Notes: a model not told the origin generated them from the sequence alone. Positions 9,104 through 20,400 are shown, counted from the stretch's first letter. The stretch: 64,000 nucleotides of DNA from Variovorax sp. YR216 (GCF_900107745.1 NZ_FNRO01000002.1:1-64000), one strand, 5' to 3'. Program-made: numbers and translations.

Positions 9104-9407
9104 CCGAGCCATCTACTTGAGAGGGCAGAAGGGCCAGCCCTCGACGCTTGCCCAGATGCATGCGCGAATCCAGGCGATGACGACTTGCGGATCCTGCCGT
9201 TGCGGCACGGTTCTCATCGATATCAACATCTCGCACCTCGTTGTGGTGGTGACTGTTGTGAAAGTTATAGATCGCACAAGGGGCGCGCTCCAGCGGCGTC
9301 CTGCGTTCGTCGCCGTGGGCCGGCATGGGCAGCGGCTGTCCGCCATCCGGTGGTGCGGCAGCGTCGGCTGCCGCTGACAGGCGTCGGACGAAACCGCCGA
9401 CCGCCGT
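9104..9407. other. Intergenic region between panE-like gene and pbpC, with one possible small ORF
   Basis: 304 bp with no recognisable gene. One minus-strand reading frame, 9229 to 9113, gives a 38-residue tryptophan-containing peptide (MLISMRTVPQRQ ... EGWPFCPLK) behind GAGGTG a few bases before its ATG, with a TATAAC hexamer (9264-9269, read on the minus strand) about 35 bases upstream. I do not recognise the peptide. The sequence around 9235-9280 is locally AT-richer than its surroundings. pbpC and the panE-like gene converge here, but I found no convincing terminator hairpin. Confidence 0.35.
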
Positions 9408-11579
9408 TCAGCGGCTGGCGTTCTTCGCGCCGGTGGCCGCCACGCCGGCGCCCCGCACTTCCAGGCGGATGCTGTCCGCCACCTGGCCGCGCGCATCGAT
9501 GAGCTCGACGACGTGCCGTCCCGGCCAGGGCAGCCACTGCGCGCGGTTGCCGCGTGCCAAGGGCTTGCCGTCGATGCGCCATTGCACCGCGCGGCCGTCG
9601 GCCTCGAAGCGCACACGCTGGCTGCCGGGGGGAATGTCCGGATCGATGGCGATGATGGTCCCGTCCGCCGGCGAGGCAATGCGTGGCGCCGCCTCGGCGA
9701 CGGCGTCGGGCGCGATCGCGAACACCGCCTGTTCCGTGCCGGCGACGAACCATTCGCTGCGCGCCGCCTCCAGTTCGTCGCCGAAACGCACCTGCTTCTG
9801 CACCACGCCGGCCGGCGGCCTGGGCGCGCGGCTCGGCACGCCGCGATGCAGGAAGCCCATCACCTCGGCCCACACCGGCGCCGCGCCGCTGGTGCCGCTC
9901 ACGTCCCACATCGGCGCGCCGCTCGCGTTGCCGACCCACACGCCGACGGTGTAGCGCTGCGACCAGCCGATCGCCCAGTTGTCCCGCATGTCCTTGCTGG
10001 TGCCGGTCTTCACTGCGGTCCAGAAGCGCGTGCCGAGCACGCTGTCGAGCCCGAACGTGCGTGCCCGCGCATTGGCGTCACTCAGGATGTCGCCGACGAT
10101 GAACGCTGCGCGCGGATCGATGGCCGGCGCACTGCCCGGTTGCGAGGTGGCCGGCGCGGGCAGATAACGCGTCTCGCCGAAGCGCCCGCCGTTCGCCAGC
10201 GTGCGATAGGCATTCGTCAGCGCGAGAAGCGACACCTCCGCGCTGCCGAGCGCGAGGCTGTAGCCGTAGTAGTCGCCGCTCTGCGCCAGCGGCAGGCCGG
10301 CCGCGCGCAGCTGCCGCGCGAAGGCTTCGGGCGACACCATGACCAGCGTGCGCACCGCCGGCACGTTGAGCGAGGCCGCGAGCGCGGTGCGCACCGAGAC
10401 GTGGCCCTTGAACTGCCGGTCGTAGTTCTGCGGGATATAGAGGCCGCTTGCGGTATTGATCTGCGCGGACGAATCGTCGAGCAGCGAAGCCGCAGTGAGC
10501 CGACGCTCGGCGATGGCTTCGGCATAGAGAAAGGGCTTGAGCGTGGATCCGGGCTGCCGTTGCGCCAGCACGCCGTCCACCTCGGCCGCGCGGCTCAGGG
10601 TGCCCGAGGAGCCGATCCACGCGAGCACTTCGCCGCTCGCGTTGTCGAGGACCACCACCGCGCCGTCTTCCACGTTGCGCCCGCGCAGCTCGCGCAGGTG
10701 CCTGTGCAGGGTGTCGAGCGCGAAGCGTTGCAGCGGCGCTCGCAGCGTGGTGCGAACGTCGCCGTGCGTGTCTTCAGTGCGCGCCGCCACCGCGCGGCGG
10801 GCGAGATGCGGCGCGATGCCTTCGCTCGCATCGAAGCTGCGCCGCTGCAGCGCGGCGCTGGTGAACATGTCGACGGCGTCGCAATCCGGCCGACTGCCGG
10901 CTTCCATCGTGCGCATCAGTTCGCAGGCGCGCTGGGCGACCAGGGTGGGCTTCGCGTTCGGCGCGCGCACCAGCGCGGCTGCCACGGCCGCCTCGCGCGC
11001 ATCGAGGCCGTGCGGCGCCTTGCCGAAGAGCGTTCGCGAGAGCGCGTCGATGCCCACGATCTCGCCGCGGAACGGCACGATGTTGAGGTAGGCCTCCAGG
11101 ATCTGGTCCTTGCGCCAGGTGTGCTCCAGCCGCTGCGCCGCGACCGTCTGCCCGAGCTTCTGGCCGAGGCTGCGGCCGCTCCCGCCGCGCCGCAGGTCGT
11201 CGTCCAGCAGCCCGGCGAGCTGCATCGTGATCGTGGAGGCGCCGCGCGTGCGCGTGTTCCAGAGATTGCCCCAGGCGGCGGCAGAGACGGCGCGCCAATC
11301 GACGCCGCTGTGTTCGTAGAAGCGCTGGTCCTCGCTCAGCACCATGGCCGTGCGTAGCGCGGGCGAGATGTCGGCGAGGGCGGTCCATTGACCCCGGCGG
11401 ACCGCCGGATCGATGCGCACGCGCTGCAGCAACTGGCCGTCGCGGTCCAGCACCAGCGTGTCGGACGGGCGGAAGTCGTGCCGAACTTCATCGAAGGTGG
11501 CGAGCGCCCAGACCGGCCGCGCCAGCACGAGGGCAAGCGTCGATAGCAGAAGCGAAACGGACAGACGGGATGGCGACAT
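9408..11579 (-). CDS. pbpC: Penicillin-binding protein 1C (bifunctional-type peptidoglycan synthase)
   Basis: 723 residues from ATG at 11579; a GTG at 11600 is an alternative. The N-terminus is a hydrophobic signal anchor. Transglycosylase (GT51) motifs are SEDQRFYEHSGVDWRAV and RGASTITMQLAG. Transpeptidase motifs follow: the SxxK box in PGSTLKPFLYAEA, the SxN box in AASLNVPA and the KTGTSKDMRDNW box. A C-terminal beta-rich extension of about 100 residues matches the PBP1C-specific tail. The protein works on peptidoglycan in the periplasm. In many proteobacteria pbpC is next to a bacterial alpha-2-macroglobulin gene; here that gene is on the same strand, about 2.9 kb upstream, with five genes in between. 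Confidence 0.93.
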   Translation of the reverse strand: MSPSRLSVSLLLSTLALVLARPVWALATFDEVRHDFRPSDTLVLDRDGQLLQRVRIDPAVRRGQWTALADISPALRTAMVLSEDQRFYEHSGVDWRAVSAAAWGNLWNTRTRGASTITMQLAGLLDDDLRRGGSGRSLGQKLGQTVAAQRLEHTWRKDQILEAYLNIVPFRGEIVGIDALSRTLFGKAPHGLDAREAAVAAALVRAPNAKPTLVAQRACELMRTMEAGSRPDCDAVDMFTSAALQRRSFDASEGIAPHLARRAVAARTEDTHGDVRTTLRAPLQRFALDTLHRHLRELRGRNVEDGAVVVLDNASGEVLAWIGSSGTLSRAAEVDGVLAQRQPGSTLKPFLYAEAIAERRLTAASLLDDSSAQINTASGLYIPQNYDRQFKGHVSVRTALAASLNVPAVRTLVMVSPEAFARQLRAAGLPLAQSGDYYGYSLALGSAEVSLLALTNAYRTLANGGRFGETRYLPAPATSQPGSAPAIDPRAAFIVGDILSDANARARTFGLDSVLGTRFWTAVKTGTSKDMRDNWAIGWSQRYTVGVWVGNASGAPMWDVSGTSGAAPVWAEVMGFLHRGVPSRAPRPPAGVVQKQVRFGDELEAARSEWFVAGTEQAVFAIAPDAVAEAAPRIASPADGTIIAIDPDIPPGSQRVRFEADGRAVQWRIDGKPLARGNRAQWLPWPGRHVVELIDARGQVADSIRLEVRGAGVAATGAKNASR

Positions 11580-11615
11580 GGGAAGCGGTAGCGACCGCAC
11601 CCATGCGGCCGCGCG

Positions 11616-12536
11616 CTAGCTTGCCACAGCCGTGCCTGCGGTGACCGTCGCCATGTGCGCGCAGATCGCGCCGGGCGTGGTGAGCCAGATCTCACCCTCG
11701 TCGCGCAGGCGTGCGAGGTGCTTCAGCGCGCGGCGCAGGTGCCGCAGCCGGTAGGGTTGCCCGACGATGTACGGATGCAGGGCCACGCCCATCACCAGCG
11801 GCTGGCGGCGCGACTGATCGAGCATCTCGTCGGCGTTGTCGATGATCATCTGCGCGAAGTCCTTCGCGTCCATCTGCCGGGCGATGATCATCGGGATGTC
11901 GTTCAGCTCCTGCGGGTAGGGCACCGACCACAGCGTGCGGCCGCTGCGGGTGCGCATCGGAATCGGCTGGTCGTCATGGCACCAGTTCAGCGTATAGCGG
12001 TAGCCGGCCTCGGCGAGCAGGTCGGGCGTGAGGTGGCTTTCGGAGATCCACGGCGACAGCCAGCCCGAGGGCGCCTTGCCGCTTTCCGCGAGCATCCGGG
12101 CGCGGCATCGGGCGAGCAGCGCTGCTTCGCCGGCTTCGTCCATGTCGCCCTGACGCTCCGCATTGCTGTGGCCGTGGCCGATGAGCTCGTCGCCGCGCGC
12201 GACCGACGCCGCGATCAGGTCGGGGCAGTGGTCGTACAGCGCGGTGTTGAGCAGCGTGCCGCAGACCATGCCCAGGCTGTCGAAAAGTTCGAGGCAGCGC
12301 CACGCGCCGACGCGGTTCCCGTATTCGCGCCACGAGAAGTTCAGCACATCCGGATGCGGCGACGCGGGGCCGATGCAGGCGCCCATGCCCTCGCCGAACG
12401 CGAAATGCTCCAGATTGAGGCCGAGGTACACCGCCAGCCGGGCGCCATTGGGCCACGCATGGTCCGCGCGGCGGGTGATCGGCGCGTAGTCGAACCGGCC
12501 GTGCGTGGGCAGCGGGCCGGTGTACTTGGGGCTCAT
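11616..12536 (-). CDS. Polysaccharide deacetylase family protein (NodB-like fold)
   Basis: 306 residues, no signal peptide. The sequence has the PuuE/allantoinase-type deacetylase layout: LGLNLEHFAFG near residue 40, FSWREYGNRVGAWRCLELFD near 70, ELIGHGHSNAERQ near 125 and SGWLSPWISES near 160, which hold the usual metal-binding and acid/base positions. These cytosolic members act on small amide compounds rather than cell-wall polymers; the substrate here is unknown. The gene overlaps no neighbour. It is on the same strand as pbpC (36 bp) and LysE (55 bp upstream). Confidence 0.83.
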   Translation of the reverse strand: MSPKYTGPLPTHGRFDYAPITRRADHAWPNGARLAVYLGLNLEHFAFGEGMGACIGPASPHPDVLNFSWREYGNRVGAWRCLELFDSLGMVCGTLLNTALYDHCPDLIAASVARGDELIGHGHSNAERQGDMDEAGEAALLARCRARMLAESGKAPSGWLSPWISESHLTPDLLAEAGYRYTLNWCHDDQPIPMRTRSGRTLWSVPYPQELNDIPMIIARQMDAKDFAQMIIDNADEMLDQSRRQPLVMGVALHPYIVGQPYRLRHLRRALKHLARLRDEGEIWLTTPGAICAHMATVTAGTAVAS

Positions 12537-12591
12537 TGGGCGACCCTCGCGCAGCGGCCCTTCGGGATTCGCCTACGGGCGGCCGGGCGGC

Positions 12592-13218
12592 TCATGCAGG
12601 GCGACGTGCGAGCAGCGCCCAGACGCCCGCCGCCGACAGCAGCGAGCCGCCCGCCAGGTTGAAGCGCCGCTGCGCACGCGGCGAAGCCAGCAGCCTGCGT
12701 GCCGAACCGGCGAACACCGCATAGAGCGTGGCGTTGAGCGTTGCCATCGTCACGAAGGTGAGGGCGAGGAGCCAGAGCTGGTGCGTCACGTCCGCGCGCG
12801 GGTTGATGAACTGCGGCAGGAAGGCGACGAAGAACACGATGCCCTTGGGGTTCAGCGCCGTCACCAGCCAGGTGTTGGCGAACAGCCGCCAGCGCGACCG
12901 GGGCGCGGCCGGCGCAGCGAGTTCGGCCGGCGAGATGCCCGCGCGCAGCAGCTTCACGCCGAGGTAGAGCAGGTACAGCCCGCCGACCCACTTGATCACC
13001 ATGAACCAGAACGCCGAAGTCGCCAGCAGCGCACCCAGTCCGAGCAGCGAGAGCACCAGCGCGGTCGAGTCGCCCAGCGCGACCGCCGCCACCAGCGGCA
13101 CGTTGGCCCGCCGCCCATGCGCGACGGAATAGCTGATGACCGTGAGGATCGTCGGCCCGGGGATGATCAGCAGCACGGCGGACGCGGCGACGAAGGCGAG
13201 CCAGAGTTCGATGGACAT
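12592..13218 (-). CDS. LysE/RhtB family amino-acid exporter
   Basis: 208 residues with about six hydrophobic segments. IIPGPTILTVISYSVAHGRR at the N-terminus is the family hallmark (PGP motif before a glycine-rich loop), followed by VGGLYLLYLGVKLLRAG and a LNPKGIVFFVAFLPQF segment characteristic of RhtB-type exporters. It exports amino acids or related compounds across the inner membrane; the specificity cannot be read from sequence. It has no adjacent Lrp or LysG-type regulator. Confidence 0.9.
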   Translation of the reverse strand: MSIELWLAFVAASAVLLIIPGPTILTVISYSVAHGRRANVPLVAAVALGDSTALVLSLLGLGALLATSAFWFMVIKWVGGLYLLYLGVKLLRAGISPAELAAPAAPRSRWRLFANTWLVTALNPKGIVFFVAFLPQFINPRADVTHQLWLLALTFVTMATLNATLYAVFAGSARRLLASPRAQRRFNLAGGSLLSAAGVWALLARRPA

Positions 13219-13378
13219 GCGGAAAACCTTCAGGGATGGGGGATGAACATGGATGCTAGCGCGGTGCCTTCGCCGCCTTGCGACGCTTCGGCTTCGAATG
13301 CTTGCGGGGCAGCGCAGCGATCACGAGCGATTCGCGTGCCAGCATGGCTCGAAATCGGACGAAGAGGTCACAGGTGCG
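13219..13378. other. Short intergenic stretch upstream of LysE-family gene
   Basis: 160 bp between the start of the LysE-type gene and the stop of the small membrane protein upstream. It should hold the exporter promoter on the minus strand. I see no conserved hexamer pair or operator that I would defend. Confidence 0.3.
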
Positions 13379-13651
13379 TCAAAAGAGCTTCCACTTCACG
13401 ACCACGAAGGCGGCGCCCGCGAGCGGCAGCAGGTAGATGAGCAGGAAGATCGGCAACTCCTCGCCGAACGAATAGCCGGCCTTGGCGATCCCGATCCACA
13501 TGTTCGCCGCCGCGATCACGAACCAGAGGGCGGCGAATGCGATGAGGCTCATGCGCATGCCGTCGCCGAAGCCCCCCGCCATCGACTTGCCGGCGGCCAG
13601 GCATACGGCCAGCAGCACAAAGCCGCCCAGGATGAAAAGCAGTGTGCGCAT
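13379..13651 (-). CDS. Small inner-membrane protein of unknown function
   Basis: 90 residues with three clear hydrophobic stretches: LLFILGGFVLLAVCLAAGK, SLIAFAALWFVIAAANMWIG and FLLIYLLPLAGAAFVVVKW. The segment between helix 2 and helix 3 (AKAGYSFGEELP) is polar. The layout suggests three membrane crossings with a short KLF tail. I do not recognise a functional family. The gene begins one base after the stop of the upstream thioesterase gene, so the two are very probably co-transcribed. Confidence 0.75.
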   Translation of the reverse strand: MRTLLFILGGFVLLAVCLAAGKSMAGGFGDGMRMSLIAFAALWFVIAAANMWIGIAKAGYSFGEELPIFLLIYLLPLAGAAFVVVKWKLF

Positions 13652-13652
13652 G

Positions 13653-14063
13653 TCAGCCCTCCAGCACGAGTTGCGTCTGCGTCACCACGGCGCAGAGCTT
13701 GCCTTCCTCGGACTTGATGGTGGTCTGCCACACCATCGTGGTGCGTCCGCGATGCAGTGCGACCGATTCACCCACCACCGTGGTGTTCACCTTCGCGCCG
13801 CCGATGAACTTGGTGCTCGAGTCGGTGGTCGTGGTGCGCTTGCCCTTCGGCAGATTGATAATGGTGCCCACGGCGCCGAGCGTGTCGGCGAAGGCCATGT
13901 ACGCGCCACCGTGCATGATGCCGCCGGCCGTGCAGAGATCGGGCCGGACCAGCAGGTTCGCGACGACCCGCTCCGGCTCCAACGTCAAGAGGCGCACCCC
14001 CATCAGGCCGGGAAAGATCGGATCGAGCATCTGCTGGATCTGCTCGACGGTCGGCATGGACAT
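13653..14063 (-). CDS. PaaI-type hotdog-fold thioesterase
   Basis: 136 residues. GGIMHGGAYMAFADTLGAVG near residue 50 is the hotdog-fold signature, in which the HGG loop binds the acyl-CoA thioester and the following acidic residue in the helix is catalytic. NTTVVGESVALHRGRTTMVW matches the second conserved strand. It likely hydrolyses acyl- or aryl-acyl-CoA thioesters in the cytosol; the substrate is not deducible. It is the upstream partner of a small membrane protein gene (1-bp gap). Confidence 0.88.
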   Translation of the reverse strand: MSMPTVEQIQQMLDPIFPGLMGVRLLTLEPERVVANLLVRPDLCTAGGIMHGGAYMAFADTLGAVGTIINLPKGKRTTTTDSSTKFIGGAKVNTTVVGESVALHRGRTTMVWQTTIKSEEGKLCAVVTQTQLVLEG

Positions 14064-14089
14064 GGAACTCCTTCGCAGGTGGACGAGGT

Positions 14090-14365
14090 TCAGTGACTGT
14101 GGCCGAAGCGGACGGACGTGCGTTCGCGCGCCTTCGCGGCCTCGACCTCGCGGTCGCGCGGCCCGGCGGTCGTCACCAGCGATCCGATGAGCGTGCGCGC
14201 CACGGCGGCGACGTCTTCGACCGCGCGATCGAAGGCCGCTTCATTGGCCTTCGACGGATGGTTGAACCCGCTGAGCTTGCGCACGAACTGCAGGGCCGCG
14301 GCGCGCACTTCCTCTTCGGTCGCGGGGGGTTCGAAATTGAACAGGGTCTTGATGCTTCTGCACAT
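14090..14365 (-). CDS. DUF2277 family protein
   Basis: 91 residues. MCRSIKTLFNFEPPATEEEV and the following FVRKLSGFNHPSKANEAAFD are the defining features of the DUF2277 family, small cytosolic helical proteins of unknown function found in many proteobacteria and actinobacteria. The Cys near the start is typical of the family. It lies 26 bp upstream of the thioesterase gene on the same strand and could be the first gene of that small operon. Confidence 0.85.
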   Translation of the reverse strand: MCRSIKTLFNFEPPATEEEVRAAALQFVRKLSGFNHPSKANEAAFDRAVEDVAAVARTLIGSLVTTAGPRDREVEAAKARERTSVRFGHSH

Positions 14366-14446
14366 GGGCGGTGGCCTTCATGGGACGGTCCTGCGTTCCA
14401 TCATGCCGTGGAGTCGTCGCCGGTGGAACCACCGGCAATCGACGTG

Positions 14447-17400
14447 CTACTTCGGCGCCTCCACCTTGATGCGCGGATTGGGCGCCTCGCCGAACATCTC
14501 CGGCGCATACAGCGCCTCGACCCGGCTCGGCGGCATCGCGAATTCGCCCACGTTGTTCAGGCGCACCGTGTATTCCACGCGTGTGAGCCCCTTGGGCAGG
14601 TAGCCGTAGTAGCTGCGGAAGGCCTCGAAGCTGCGCTCCTCGAAGGCCAGCCAACCACCGCCGGCGCGCTTCTCGCCCTGGGTGGCGATCTGTGAATCGC
14701 GCCCGAGCCCGGTGCCGAGGATGGCCGCACCGGCCGGGACCGGGTCGGTAATCGCGACCCAGGTCATGTCCGTGCTCGCGTCCACTTCGAGGCTCACGCG
14801 CAGCACGTCGCCCCGGGTGTAGATGCCCGGCACGGCCTGTTCGACCGGCGTGATCGTCCGCTTGATCGCATAGCCCGCCACGAAGGAGGCCTTGAGCGGC
14901 ACCGCCGCCACCGACTGCAAGGTGAGCCACGGCTTGCCGCTGCCGGTCTGCGTGACGAGCAGCGTGTCATGCGCGGCAGGCGCGGCCGGCCAAGGAATGA
15001 ACATGCTGTTGTTGCGCAGGTTGCCCGGCGAGGCCGGTGCGCCGAACGCGGTCGTCTGGTTCGGGGCGCCGCTCGCGTCGGTGGTCTTCACGCGCTCGAC
15101 CTTGCTCCAGTCCACCTGCGCCTTCGCGCCGCCCAGGCTCGCGGCCGTGACGCCCGTCACCGGCGCGCTCTCGAACTTCTTCGAGAACTTCTCCAGCGCG
15201 AGGCCGCCCCAGAGATTCGCGTTGGTCGTGAGCCACGCACCCTTTTGCTGGCGGCCGATGAAGCCGTTGGCGAGCTTGGGGATGTCGTCCTTCCACGCCG
15301 GGTCGTCCATCACGGTGAGCAGCAGGCGCGCGGTGTTGACGTCGCCATTGGCCATCAGCCACCACCAATGGTCGTCCTGCTCGGTGCTGAAGGCGACGCG
15401 CGTGCCCTGGTAGTTCAGGCGCGCCTTCAGGACGTTCATCGCCTCGTCCTGCCGCTGCTGGCGCTGCGGCACGTCCTGCACGCGCCGGAGGATGTTGATC
15501 CAGTCGATCACCGCGCTGGTCGGCCACTGGTTGGGCGCGATGGTGATGCTGCCGGTCATGCGGCCCTGCGCCTTGCCGTAGCGCGACAGCGCCTCGAGCG
15601 CCGCGAGCTTGCGCACGTCGAGGTCCTTGCGCGGGCTCCAGAAATCGCGCTGGATGCGGCCTTCGACGAAGGCGATCAGCCCTTGCTCCATCGGTGCGCG
15701 CGCCGCATCGGGCAGCGCGAAGGCCGGGTCGAGCGCCGCCGCCTCGTTCGTTGCGGCGAGCAGATAGGCGGTCAGGATGTCGCTGCCCCGGTTGGCCTCG
15801 CCGTCACGCGGCGGGAAGTAGTTCGCGAGGCCGTCGCCGTCGAGATAGCTCGGCAACTGCGCGACCACCGTCTGCCAACCCTTGCCGTCGCGCAGGCCGA
15901 TGGACTTGCTGGCTTTCTGTTCCAGGCAGATGTACGGGTAGGCGGCGAACCAGTCGCGTACGCCGCCCAGGCCTTCTGCCAGCTTCGGCTGCAGCGACAG
16001 GCGCACCCCGCCGCGGCCGGGCAGGGCATCCGCGGGCGCTGCGACATCGAGGGTGAAGGGCCCGTCGATCTGCGCCAGCGTGGCCTGCTGCACGGTGAGT
16101 GGCACCGCGGGCACGATGCGCTGACGCACCTTGAGGGCATCGCGCGCGCCGCTGACCGTGTCATGGGCCTCGATCTCCCACAGGATCGCCTCGGCGCGCA
16201 ACTGCGCGAGCTGCGCCGGCGCGGTCACCATCCACGCGATCTCGCGCGCTTCGCCGGCCGGGATGTCGATCGTCTGCGGCTCGAGCGCGAGCAGCGTGGC
16301 GCGCGGCGTGGCTTCGACCTTCATGTCCTTCTGCGTGGTGTTGCGCAGCGTGATCTGCGCGCGGAACTGGTCGTCCTCGCGCACCAGTGGCGGCAATCCG
16401 CTGATGATTTGCAGGTCCTGCGCGGACTGGATCGATGTCTGGCCGGTGCCGAACAGGCCCACGCCCGAATCGGCGACCGCGACGATCCGGAAGGTGGTGA
16501 GTGCGTCGTTGAGCGGCACCGTCACCGTGGCCTGCCCGTTGCCGTCGAGCACGATCTTCGGGTTCCACATCAGCAGGGTGTCGAGCAGTTCGCGCGTCGG
16601 GCTCTTGCCGCCGCCTCCGCCGGCCGGCACCGCCTTGCGGCCGTAGTGCCGGCGGCCGACGATCTCCATCTGCGCGGTCGATGTGCTCACGCCCCAGCTT
16701 CGCCGCTGCAGCATGGCTTCGAGCAGGTTCCAGCTCTCGTTGGGCATCAGCTCCAGCAGCGCCTGGTCGACCGCGGCCAGCGCCACCTCGGCGCCTGCAG
16801 CGGGCTTGCCGTCGGGCAGCTTGCCGGTGATGGTGATCTGCGCCTTGCCGCGCACCGGGTAGCTGGGCTTGTCGCTCGCGACCTTGACATCGATCTGGTG
16901 CGCCTGGGTGCCGACGCGGATCTCCGCCAGCCCGAGCCGGAAGGCGGGTTTGCTCAGATCGACCAGCGCGGTGGGAGCGACGTATTCCTTGCCCTCGTAC
17001 CAGAAGGCGGTCCACCATTCGCGCGGCGCGCGGAAGCCCCAGGTAAAGAAGCTGTACCACGGCACCTCGCGCAGCCGGCCGCGCAGCGCCAGCACGCTGA
17101 CGTACACGTTCGGCCCCCACTCGGGCTTGATCTGCAGGCTCACCGTCGGGTCCTGTCCGTTGAGCTTCACGACGTGCGTTTCGATCAGGCCCTCGCGCTC
17201 CACCGACACCAGTGCGGTCGCGAAGCGGAAGGGGCTGCGCACCTGGAACTTCGCGACTTCGCCGGGCTGGTAGTTCTTCTTCTCGGGCAGCACGTCGATG
17301 CGGTCGTGATCTTCGCCGCCGAACCAGAGCTCGCCCTGGCGCGTGACGTAGACCGTGCTGGACGCCCGGCTCTCGCGGCCTTCCTTGTCGCTCGCGATCG

Positions 17401-20400
17401 CGATGAGCTCGATCTCCCCGGGCTCTTTCAGCTCCGCCTCGCACAACAGCAGGCCGCGCACATCGCTCTTGCCACTGCAGACCGTGCCGATCTCCTTCGT
17501 CTCGGTCTTGTTGTCGTAGGTGTAGAAGCCGCCCACCATGCGCTTGCGGCTGGTGGTGGTGATGCGGGCGATGGCGCGCACGTTGAGCGTCGCACCTTCG
17601 CGCGGCTTGCCCGCGAGATCGAGCGCCACCGCCTGGAAGCGCAGCTTCTGGCTGGTCGAGACCCAGCCTTCGGTCTTGATGCCCGCGATCACGCCGGCGG
17701 GCCAGAGCGTCTGCGTGCTGCGCAGCGTCTGGATCTCGCCGTTCGGATCGGCGTAGCTCGCTTCGAGCAGCAGCTCGCGCGGCGTGAACCGCGCGGGCGG
17801 GATCTTGTCGATCGTCACCTTGCCCGCACCGTTGCGGTCGAGCGTGAGCGGCAGCTTGTCGGCGACCACGCGCGCGTCGTCGGCGGGGGATTCCGCATCT
17901 TCGGCATTGCCGGTCGCCGCGCCTTCCTTGCGTGGCGGCGAGAAGCTGAAGGCTTCGAAATCAGGGAACGACAGCGACTTGCCGCGCACCATCGCCGACA
18001 CCCGCACCGGCAGGCTTCCCGCACCGCCGCCCGACACATAGTTGATCTGCACATCGACCGGCACCGCCGTCGCTGCGACCAGCGGGTTCTTGTCGCTCGG
18101 GGAGATGCGGCCTTCGAACACCGGCAGGCGGAATTCCTCGACACGGAACTGGCCGGTGCTGTAGTTGCGTTCCGTGTCGCGCGACGCGCCCGAGCCGTTG
18201 CGCAGTTCGACTTCGTAGAGCCCGAGCTTGGCGGCGGGCGGGATCTCGAAGGTGTTCTCGCCGCTTAGCCCGCCGGTCGCGGTCCTGCGCCACTTGAGTG
18301 GCTGCGTGAACTGCTGCCCGCTGCCGACGTGGGTGACGACCATCGTGTCCGGCTGGCTCGTGGGCAAGCCGAAGCCGCTGCGGGTCTGCGTGCGGATCAT
18401 GTGCTTCATCGACACCGTCTCGCCGGCGCGCAGCAGCGTGCGGTCGAAGATGGTGTGGGCCACGCGGTCGGGCTCGGCCTCCTGGCTCGTGGGCACGTTG
18501 AAGCGCCAGGGCTCGATGCCGCGCTGCCAGTCGGTCCAGGTGAAGGCGAGGTCCTCGACGCCGTCGGCATCCTTCGCGCGCGCGCTGACGAAGTAGGCGT
18601 CGGCGCTGTATTCCTCATCGTTGGAGCAGCTCGGCGGATTCACGGGAAGGCTGGCGAAGCGCGCGATGCCGTCCGCATCGGTCGTGCCACTCGCGATCTC
18701 CTTGCCGTCGCAGCCGGACACGCGAACGCTGGCTTTGGGCACCACCTTGCCCTTGTCGAGCGTCGTGACCCAGGCCAGCGAGTTCTCGCGCCCCAGCTTG
18801 AAGTGCACCGCGAGATTGGTCGCGAGCGCGGTGGTGCGCACGTACATCGTGCGGCCGCCGCCGTAGCGTTCGTCGAGCAGGGCATCGCCGAGCTTCTGCG
18901 ATGCGATCTCGAGCACGTGGAAGCCCGGTGTGAGCGGGATGCCGATCACCTCGAACGGCCGCGGATCGCCGCTCTCGCTCCTGGGCATGTCGAGTGTGCG
19001 CACGCCGCCCTGGCCGCCGAGAAGCGACAGCATGCGGGTCTGCACGTTGTCGCGTTCGTCCTTGTCGATCACCTTCGGCAAGGAGCCCTTCACGTCGCGC
19101 GCGGCGGATTTGCGGGAGACCGTGTAGTTGTTGTCGTAGCGGCGCACCTTGCGAAACCACGCGATGATTTCCGCGTCGCTGCGCGGATTGAGATCACTCA
19201 CCTTGCCGGGTGTCAGCGCCTGTACCTGCAGCGCGGGCTCGACGCGGCGGACCGTCACCGGCATCAGGGCCACGCCGCCGGGCTCTGCAAGCCGCTCAAG
19301 CACGCCGAAAGGCGACGCCGCGAACTTGGCGAGCGGCGGCATCGCGCCGGTCGCGACCTTCATCGGAAAACTTCCGGGCGAGGCCAGCATGCGGCCCGAT
19401 GAATCCTCGAACTTCGCTGGCAGCTCGATGGTGAATTGCGTCTGCTCGGGGAAGGGCGGGGCGAAGCTCACGCCATCGACGAGTGCATCCGCGTTGGCCG
19501 TGCTGTCCTCGAACTTCGGCTTGAGCTCCTTGCCGCCGCCCTTGAGCGTGATCTGCGCGGCCAGCTGGCGAGAGACCGAGGCGTTGAAGCGCAGCGCCAT
19601 CGGCCGCAACGGCAGGCAGGCCGACTGCGCGTTCTCGCGCTCGCAGGTGAAGGAGACGGCGAATGGCTCGCGCACCTCGAAGGTGAGGCGCCGCTCGACA
19701 TTGTTGGCCACGCCCGAGGGCGTTGCGACGCCCTTGCCGTAGACGATCTGCACGCGGCCGCCCGGCGGAAGGGTGCGGTTGCATTGCAGCGTGACGAACC
19801 GGCCGGGCTCCTTCGCGGCGTCGCGGTCGCGGCCCAGGACTTTGAGCAATGCGTTGCGCTGCTCGCCTTCGACGAGCCTGACGGGAATGCGCTCGCCGAT
19901 GCCGTCGGCAGAACACCAGACGTTGTCCTGCAGGCTCTGCGGCGCGGCGGCGCCATTGAGCTCGAGCATGAAGAGCTGCTGCTCGTCGATCTTTCCATAG
20001 CTTGGCTGCCAGTTGCGGATGAACGGTCCGCCGCTGTTGAACTGGTAGCGCTCCGGCCCCGTCAGCGCCGAGCCGCTCGCCGACTTGAATCCGTCCACGC
20101 GCGTGACGGTGCAGCGCACGCCGGGCGGCAGGTCGCTCTCGAAGTCGAAGACCCATTGCTTCTCGCCGGTCCAGCGCCCGGTGCCCTTGCCGGCCTGCGC
20201 ATCGGTGCAGCTCACGGTCAGCGGCGCTGGCGCCCGCGGATCGCCGAAGTTCACGGCGGCCTGGTCGAAGCGGGCGACGACCTGCCGGATGCGGGCGACT
20301 TCGCCTTGCGGCGTGAGGCTGGCGATCTGCAGGGCGTGGGCGCTCAGTGCGCCAAAGGCCAGCGCAAGGGCGGCGAAACAGCGCGAAGTCTTTCTTGTGT

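Noticed and set aside
14969-18268. Very long plus-strand reading frame opposite the alpha-2-macroglobulin gene
   Set aside because: High-GC coding DNA often keeps an antisense frame open. The translation is rich in Arg, His and Gln without family marks, and the minus-strand gene has clear domains over the same bases.
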